Source of the DNA: EX4484-217-1 sp964496035
Lineage (GTDB): Archaea; Thermoproteota; Thermoprotei_A; EX4484-217-1
NCBI GenBank assembly: GCA_964496035.1
Contig: CAZBXI010000048.1
Span: 1 to 8,957, forward strand
Length of the DNA: 8,957 nucleotides
Reading direction: 5' to 3'
In this document: positions 5,667-8,957 of the stretch, piece by piece
Layout of the letters: every line of letters starts with the position of its first letter
Position numbering within the stretch: the first letter of the stretch is position 1
Notes under the pieces: generated by a model
Seen by the model: only the letters and a program-made list of their open reading frames with translations
What the model was told of the DNA's origin: nothing
Databases searched by the model: none
Program-made: the position numbers and the translations under genes

Positions 5667-5978
5667 ATGTCTAGTGAAAAACTAGTGTATGTTAAGGTAT
5701 TTACAGTAGATCATGAGGTACTGGTTGCTGCATGCGATAAAGAGGTGTTAGGGAGAATTTTTAGAGAGGGAAATGTAGTACTCCATGTTAGCGAAGAATT
5801 CTATAAAGGTGAACTAGTTACCTTGAACGAAGCATTAGATAGGATAAAGGAAGCAACGATAGCCAACCTCGTAGGTAAAAATATAGTTTCAAAAGCAATA
5901 GAAGAAGGTCTTGTACATCCGGACGCAGTAATATATGTTAGCAATGTACCTCACGCGCAAATAGTTAGAATGATATAG
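5667..5978 (+). CDS. DUF424 family protein
   Basis: Small archaeal protein of 103 residues, matching the DUF424 family in length and in its C-terminal signature ANLVGKNIVSKAIEEGL followed by VPHAQIVR (about 71-101). No function is known to me for the family. It is an alpha-beta protein with no cysteine cluster, membrane span or signal. The start is ATG 5667, one base after the aIF2-beta stop; extending upstream to 5625 would overlap the aIF2-beta zinc ribbon codons and add residues not seen in the family. The tight junction argues for translational coupling, and its place between aIF2-beta and NMD3 suggests a job in translation or ribosome maturation. That role is inference from neighbours only. 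Confidence 0.88.
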   Translation: MSSEKLVYVKVFTVDHEVLVAACDKEVLGRIFREGNVVLHVSEEFYKGELVTLNEALDRIKEATIANLVGKNIVSKAIEEGLVHPDAVIYVSNVPHAQIVRMI

Positions 5979-5988
5979 AAATTTTAAG
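5979..5988 (+). promoter_or_regulatory. Possible internal TATA-like box ahead of nmd3
   Basis: AAATTTTAAG in the 57-base gap after the DUF424 gene would place a transcript start near 6010, about 26 bases before the nmd3 ATG. This is the largest gap in the cluster, so a second promoter here is plausible. The match is weak. Confidence 0.25.
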
Positions 5989-6035
5989 TAGTAGTGTATC
6001 AGTAATCAAACTAGCACATTAAAGGAGAAAAACTC

Positions 6036-7100
6036 ATGTCAAGATTCTGTGCGAAATGCGGTAGGTTATATAATGGATCCTTCCCGTTTATAGGTAACCT
6101 ATGTGTAAAGTGTTACTTCGAAGAATATGGGATATTAACTGTTCCTAAAGAAATAACCTTGCATATCTGTCCTAGATGTTTATCCTATAGAGTGAGAGGT
6201 AAATGGATAACAGTAGAAAGAGTGTACAGAGTAGAAGATGTTATTTATAACGCGCTAAGGGAAGAACTGGAAGCAAAAGTAAAACCCTCTGTTGAAGGGT
6301 TTAACATAGGTGTTGAAATAAAGATACCTAAGAGAATAAGTGGAAACTTTTTAGCAGTACTTGAAGCTACAACTACTGTAGGTGACTTTAGTTTTTCGGA
6401 AAGGCAAAATATAAAGGTAAACATTGTTTACGAACTATGTCCTGTATGTTTTATGAAGGTTTCTAAGTCTTATAAAGCAATTGTGCAAGTAAGGTCTGTG
6501 AAAACTTCTCTATCTCGCAGAGAAGGTATACTTATAGAAGGTATTCTAAGGGAAATAGGAGAGAGGAACATTGTAGAAATTGAGAAGTTAAAGGAAGGAA
6601 TTAACATTAAGACCGTGGACTTTACAACAGCAAGGAGAATAGCGTTGAAGATAAAGCATAGAACAGGTGCACAAATTCATGAAACACATGAAAATGTAAG
6701 GAGAACACGTGAAGGGAAAAGAACTTCTAAGCTCATAATTACTGTTAGGCTACCTGAAATTCTAGAAGGAGATCTCGTAATTTTTGAAAATGAACTATAC
6801 AAGGTATTTAAGATAAGTGGAACAAACGTAGTTCTAGTTTCTGAAAGTACAGGCGAAAAGAGAAACGTGCCCGTAGAGGTTCTATGGAGAGGAGAGATTA
6901 AGAGAATAACAAGTGAATACCCAACAGCTAAACTGTTGGTTGTAGGTGTTAGTGATACTGTTGTTTACGCTATTAGGGTAGATAAAGAATATGAAATGTA
7001 CGAAATACCTTTAACCAAAATACCCTATAGTGTTGGTGTAGGTGAAGAACTGAGAGCAATAATTATTAACGGCAAACCTTATGTTCTAGGAAAAAGATAG
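6036..7100 (+). CDS. nmd3: Archaeal NMD3-family ribosome biogenesis protein
   Basis: Homologue of eukaryotic NMD3, the adaptor that binds and exports the 60S subunit. In archaea, which have no nucleus, a role in large-subunit assembly or quality control is inferred. It is 354 residues. Zinc site 1 is CAKC (5-8) with CVKC (23-26); zinc site 2 is CPRC (45-48) with CPVC (135-138). All eight cysteines are present. The middle carries the RNA/ribosome-binding core, including KHRTGAQIHETHENVRRTREG (about 209-229, with basic and His residues). The end (about 245-354) resembles the SH3/OB (eIF5A-like) domains of the family. ATG 6036 has AAAGGAG eight bases upstream. It follows DUF424 after 57 bases and precedes aIF1A by 29. 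Confidence 0.93.
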   Translation: MSRFCAKCGRLYNGSFPFIGNLCVKCYFEEYGILTVPKEITLHICPRCLSYRVRGKWITVERVYRVEDVIYNALREELEAKVKPSVEGFNIGVEIKIPKRISGNFLAVLEATTTVGDFSFSERQNIKVNIVYELCPVCFMKVSKSYKAIVQVRSVKTSLSRREGILIEGILREIGERNIVEIEKLKEGINIKTVDFTTARRIALKIKHRTGAQIHETHENVRRTREGKRTSKLIITVRLPEILEGDLVIFENELYKVFKISGTNVVLVSESTGEKRNVPVEVLWRGEIKRITSEYPTAKLLVVGVSDTVVYAIRVDKEYEMYEIPLTKIPYSVGVGEELRAIIINGKPYVLGKR

Positions 7101-7117
7101 AGAAATAGGCATAGTTC

Positions 7118-7123
7118 GGTGAT
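7118..7123 (+). promoter_or_regulatory. Consensus ribosome-binding site of aIF1A
   Basis: GGTGAT is an exact complement of the archaeal 16S tail. Eight bases separate GGTG from GTG 7130, which fixes that start and gives a local yardstick for the RIO1 start. Confidence 0.6.
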
Positions 7124-7129
7124 ATGTGA

Positions 7130-7450
7130 GTGCCTAAAAAGAAGATTAGAGAAGAAAAACCTAAAGAACCTCCTGTGCCTGGGGAAGGAGAAACCATAGG
7201 TGTTGTTGAGAAACTTCTAGGTCATGAAAAAGCTAAAGTTAAGTGTTTTGACGGTAAAACAAGGTTATGTAGAATACCTGGACGTATGAAGAAAAGAGTT
7301 TGGATAAAAGAAGGAGACTATGTACTAGTGTCTATATGGGATTTCCAGCCTGAAAAAAGAGGAGACATTATTTACAGGTATTCAAGAGATGAGATAAGGA
7401 AGCTTGCAGCCAAAGGAATTATAGTTGTAGAGGAGCTTGTTGAAGAATAA
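7130..7450 (+). CDS. eif1A: Translation initiation factor aIF1A
   Basis: Single OB-fold protein that sits in the ribosomal A site during initiation, next to aIF1 and aIF2. It is 106 residues with a basic N-terminal tail (KKKIREEKPKEPP), then the OB core: GVVEKLLGHEKAKVKCFDGKTRLCRIPGRMKKRVWIKEGDYVLV in pieces across about 24-68, a WDFQPEKRGDIIYRY strand, and a C-terminal helix. CFDGKTRLCRIPGRMKKRVW is the family hallmark. The start is GTG 7130, eight bases after a consensus GGTG. Its stop is 15 bases before the proposed RIO1 initiator, so the two are probably co-translated. Confidence 0.97.
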   Translation: MPKKKIREEKPKEPPVPGEGETIGVVEKLLGHEKAKVKCFDGKTRLCRIPGRMKKRVWIKEGDYVLVSIWDFQPEKRGDIIYRYSRDEIRKLAAKGIIVVEELVEE

Positions 7451-7460
7451 GAGGGTGGGT
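7451..7460 (+). promoter_or_regulatory. Ribosome-binding site of rio1
   Basis: GAGGGTGGGT carries GAGG and GGTG cores; GGTG (7454-7457) is followed by eight bases and then ATA 7466, the same spacing as GGTG to GTG in aIF1A. No ATG, GTG or TTG in the RIO1 frame is served by it. Confidence 0.5.
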
Positions 7461-7465
7461 AAAAT

Positions 7466-8224
7466 ATAGTTAAGAGAAGAAAAGAGAAGAGGGTAAAGGA
7501 TAAAGACTACTACGAAGTCGTAGAAGAAGTTTTTGATACACCAACTCTTCTAGCACTTTATCATGTTATTCGCAAAGGATATATTGATAAGATGTTTGGT
7601 GTTGTTAGTGCAGGGAAGGAGGCAAGAGTATACTGGGCTAAGAATAGGAGAGGAGAAGATGTGGCAGTAAAAATATACTTAACAACAACTGCTGAGTTTA
7701 GGAAAAGCATAAGACAGTACATTATAGGAGATCCTAGATTCGAATCTATGAGTGGGGATCTTAGAAAACTTATTTTGAAATGGGTTCAGAAGGAGTACAA
7801 GAATTTAAAGAGAATGTATGAGGCCGGCGTAAGGGTACCTAAACCATATTATGCTTACAGAAATATTTTGGTTATGGAGTTTATTGGGGAAAACGGCATT
7901 CGAGCACCACTTTTAAAGGAGGTAAGACTTACAGATGAAGAATATGTTGAAATATATGAGAAAATAGTTCACTACATAAAGCTCATGTATAATAAGGCTA
8001 AGCTTGTTCATGCAGATTTGAGTGAGTACAACATAATGCTTTATGGTGGCGAACCTGTAATAATTGATGTTAGCCAGGCAGTTACCTTAGACCATCCTAT
8101 GGCAATGTATTTCCTGATAAGAGATATTAAAAACATTATCAGGTATTTCAGAGATGATGTAGGTATAGAAACACATAATTTAAACGAACTACTTGAAGAA
8201 ATTACTGGTAAGAGGTTAGAATAA
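7466..8224 (+). CDS. rio1: RIO1-type atypical protein kinase, probable AUA start
   Basis: Serine kinase/ATPase of the RIO1 family, which acts in final 40S maturation in eukaryotes; a matching archaeal role in small-subunit maturation is inferred. The first ATG in frame (7592) would leave a protein starting almost at the phosphate-binding loop. Coding clearly continues upstream: DYYEVVEEVFDTPTLLALYH (about 14-33) is conserved RIO1 N-terminal sequence. The frame is open back to a stop at 7460, and the only plausible initiator is ATA 7466, eight bases after GGTG. This gives 252 residues, close to the A. fulgidus protein as I recall it. Motifs in this numbering: SAGKEA loop (48-53), AVKIY lysine K69, hinge VMEFIG (about 136-141), catalytic HADLSEYN (D184, N189), metal-binding IDVSQ (D201). 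Its TAA overlaps the next ATG by one base. A sequence error or frameshift is the alternative to ATA. Confidence 0.9.
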   Translation: MVKRRKEKRVKDKDYYEVVEEVFDTPTLLALYHVIRKGYIDKMFGVVSAGKEARVYWAKNRRGEDVAVKIYLTTTAEFRKSIRQYIIGDPRFESMSGDLRKLILKWVQKEYKNLKRMYEAGVRVPKPYYAYRNILVMEFIGENGIRAPLLKEVRLTDEEYVEIYEKIVHYIKLMYNKAKLVHADLSEYNIMLYGGEPVIIDVSQAVTLDHPMAMYFLIRDIKNIIRYFRDDVGIETHNLNELLEEITGKRLE

Positions 8225-8823
8225 TGAGCTCCGTAGAACCTAAAGTTACTAGAATCTATACGAAAATACCTGTAGAAAGAATAGGTGTATTAATAGGAAA
8301 GCAAGGTGAAGTGAAAAGAGAGTTAATGAGGAGAACAAGGACAAGAATAACAGTTGATAGTGTTAATGGAACTGTGATAATAGAGCCTGAAGGAGCAAAC
8401 GTTAACCCTGTTAATTTGCTTAAAGCAAGAGATTTTGTCATGGCAATAGCATACGGGTTTAGCCCTGAAAGAGCTTTTAGAATTCTAGAGGAGGATCAAG
8501 TATTGATAGTTATAGATTTGAAAAACTATGTAGGTGATAAACCAAACCACATAGCCAGGGTGAAGGCTAGAATCATAGGTGAGCATGGTAAAGCACGTAA
8601 AACCTTAGAGGAAATGACGGGAACATATATTTCAGTAAAGGAATCATACGTAGCCATAATAGGAAGCTATGAACACGCTAATGTAGCAAGAGAGGCCATC
8701 GAAATGCTTATTAGAGGTCAAAGGCATTCTTCGGTCTACAGATTTCTTGAAAGAGCAATGAGGGAAATTAAAAGAAGAGAAACCCTAGAGTTATGGAGAT
8801 CTTTTAAACCTCTAACAAAATAA
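8224..8823 (+). CDS. Two-KH-domain RNA-binding protein, archaeal Dim2/Pno1-like
   Basis: Homologue of Dim2/Pno1, which binds the 3' end of small-subunit rRNA precursors in eukaryotes; archaeal relatives are reported to bind 16S-type RNA and aIF2-alpha. It is 199 residues. KH domain 1 (about 8-75) has IPVERIGVLIGKQGEVKREL with loop GKQG (24-27). KH domain 2 (about 95-165) has RIIGEHGKARKTLEEMTG with loop GEHG (119-122). A basic helical tail (HSSVYRFLERAMREIKRR) follows. Start ATG 8224 overlaps the RIO1 stop (TAATG), so translation is coupled. It is the last gene of the cluster before tRNA-His. The pairing of RIO1 with this KH protein mirrors their shared role on the pre-40S particle. Confidence 0.94.
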   Translation: MSSVEPKVTRIYTKIPVERIGVLIGKQGEVKRELMRRTRTRITVDSVNGTVIIEPEGANVNPVNLLKARDFVMAIAYGFSPERAFRILEEDQVLIVIDLKNYVGDKPNHIARVKARIIGEHGKARKTLEEMTGTYISVKESYVAIIGSYEHANVAREAIEMLIRGQRHSSVYRFLERAMREIKRRETLELWRSFKPLTK

Positions 8824-8874
8824 TGCTTCTTCCACATTTAAATGATAGATTAACATTTAAAAACTCACTACAAA

Positions 8875-8884
8875 TACTATATAA
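8875..8884 (+). promoter_or_regulatory. Possible TATA box for tRNA-His
   Basis: TACTATATAA lies 19-28 bases before the first tRNA base, centred slightly closer than ideal. It is the best TATA-like element in the 79-base gap after the KH gene. Confidence 0.4.
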
Positions 8885-8902
8885 CTTGGTACAGCCTAAC
8901 GA

Positions 8903-8957
8903 GGCCGCCGTAGCTCAGTCTGGGAGAGCGCCGGACTGTGGATCCGGAGGTCCCGGG
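8903..8957 (+). tRNA. tRNA-His(GTG), partial (3' end beyond the window)
   Basis: The 5' part of a cloverleaf: acceptor GCCGCCG (8904-8910), TA, D arm GCTC/GAGC, anticodon stem CCGGA/TCCGG around loop CTGTGGA (anticodon GTG at 8938-8940), variable AGGTC, and the first T-stem strand CCGGG at the window edge. A G at 8903 supplies the encoded G-1 that histidyl-tRNA synthetase requires, so I start the gene there. The rest of the T arm, the acceptor strand and the expected C73 are not in the window. Confidence 0.93.

Noticed and set aside
7455..7469. GTG 7455 as a RIO1 start with programmed -1 frameshift
   Set aside because: The frame stops after four codons at TAG, and there is no standard slippery heptamer; ATA 7466 explains the gene more simply. 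Kept as the main alternative if reads show an indel.
8113..8143. Perfect 8-bp inverted repeat CCTGATAA / TTATCAGG with a 15-base loop inside RIO1
   Set aside because: It falls in codons for a conserved part of the kinase domain (FLIRDIKNIIRYF) with no T-tract or boundary nearby; chance or codon-driven.

Overview
The window looks like chromosomal DNA of a hyperthermophilic crenarchaeon (Thermoproteota). Protein genes are A+T-rich and favour AGA/AGG and ATA codons. The three tRNA genes are very G+C-rich, and the two complete ones encode their own CCA. Starts are often GTG or TTG. Ribosome-binding sites resemble GGTG/GGTGAT, the complement of the archaeal 16S tail, and T/A-rich TATA-like boxes precede several genes. 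Every recognisable protein belongs to an archaeal or archaeal/eukaryotic family. The genus cannot be fixed from the sequence alone. I see no mobile element, CRISPR array or foreign-looking block.

Layout. (1) 76-1329 (+): S-adenosylhomocysteine hydrolase, then a CAU tRNA at 1385-1461. (2) 1541-2491 (+): a radical SAM protein of the COG0731 type. Directly behind it on the minus strand is a C/D box guide RNA candidate (core 2494-2547). tRNA-Val(GAC) at 2648-2725 (+) follows. (3) A minus-strand block, 5162 down to 2728: an archaeal MiaB-like tRNA methylthiotransferase, an unrecognised 134-residue protein, and a calcineurin-like phosphoesterase. The phosphoesterase stop codon lies two bases from the end of tRNA-Val. 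(4) A plus-strand cluster, 5246-8823: aIF2-beta, a DUF424 protein, NMD3, aIF1A, RIO1 kinase and a two-KH-domain Dim2/Pno1-like protein. (5) tRNA-His(GTG) begins at 8903 and is cut by the window edge.

How the genes fit together. The plus-strand cluster is a translation and ribosome-assembly unit. aIF2-beta and aIF1A act in initiation, while NMD3, RIO1 and the Dim2-like protein belong to families that mature or export ribosomal subunits in eukaryotes. DUF424 has no known function, but its place between aIF2-beta and NMD3 points to the same process. The rest of the window leans toward RNA modification: the methylthiotransferase modifies tRNA position 37, the guide RNA candidate would direct 2'-O-methylation, and S-adenosylhomocysteine hydrolase clears the by-product of all SAM-dependent methylation.

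Most worth a second look: the RIO1 gene has no ATG, GTG or TTG that would give a complete protein and appears to start at ATA (7466), behind a well-placed ribosome-binding site; and the unannotated C/D guide RNA candidate.
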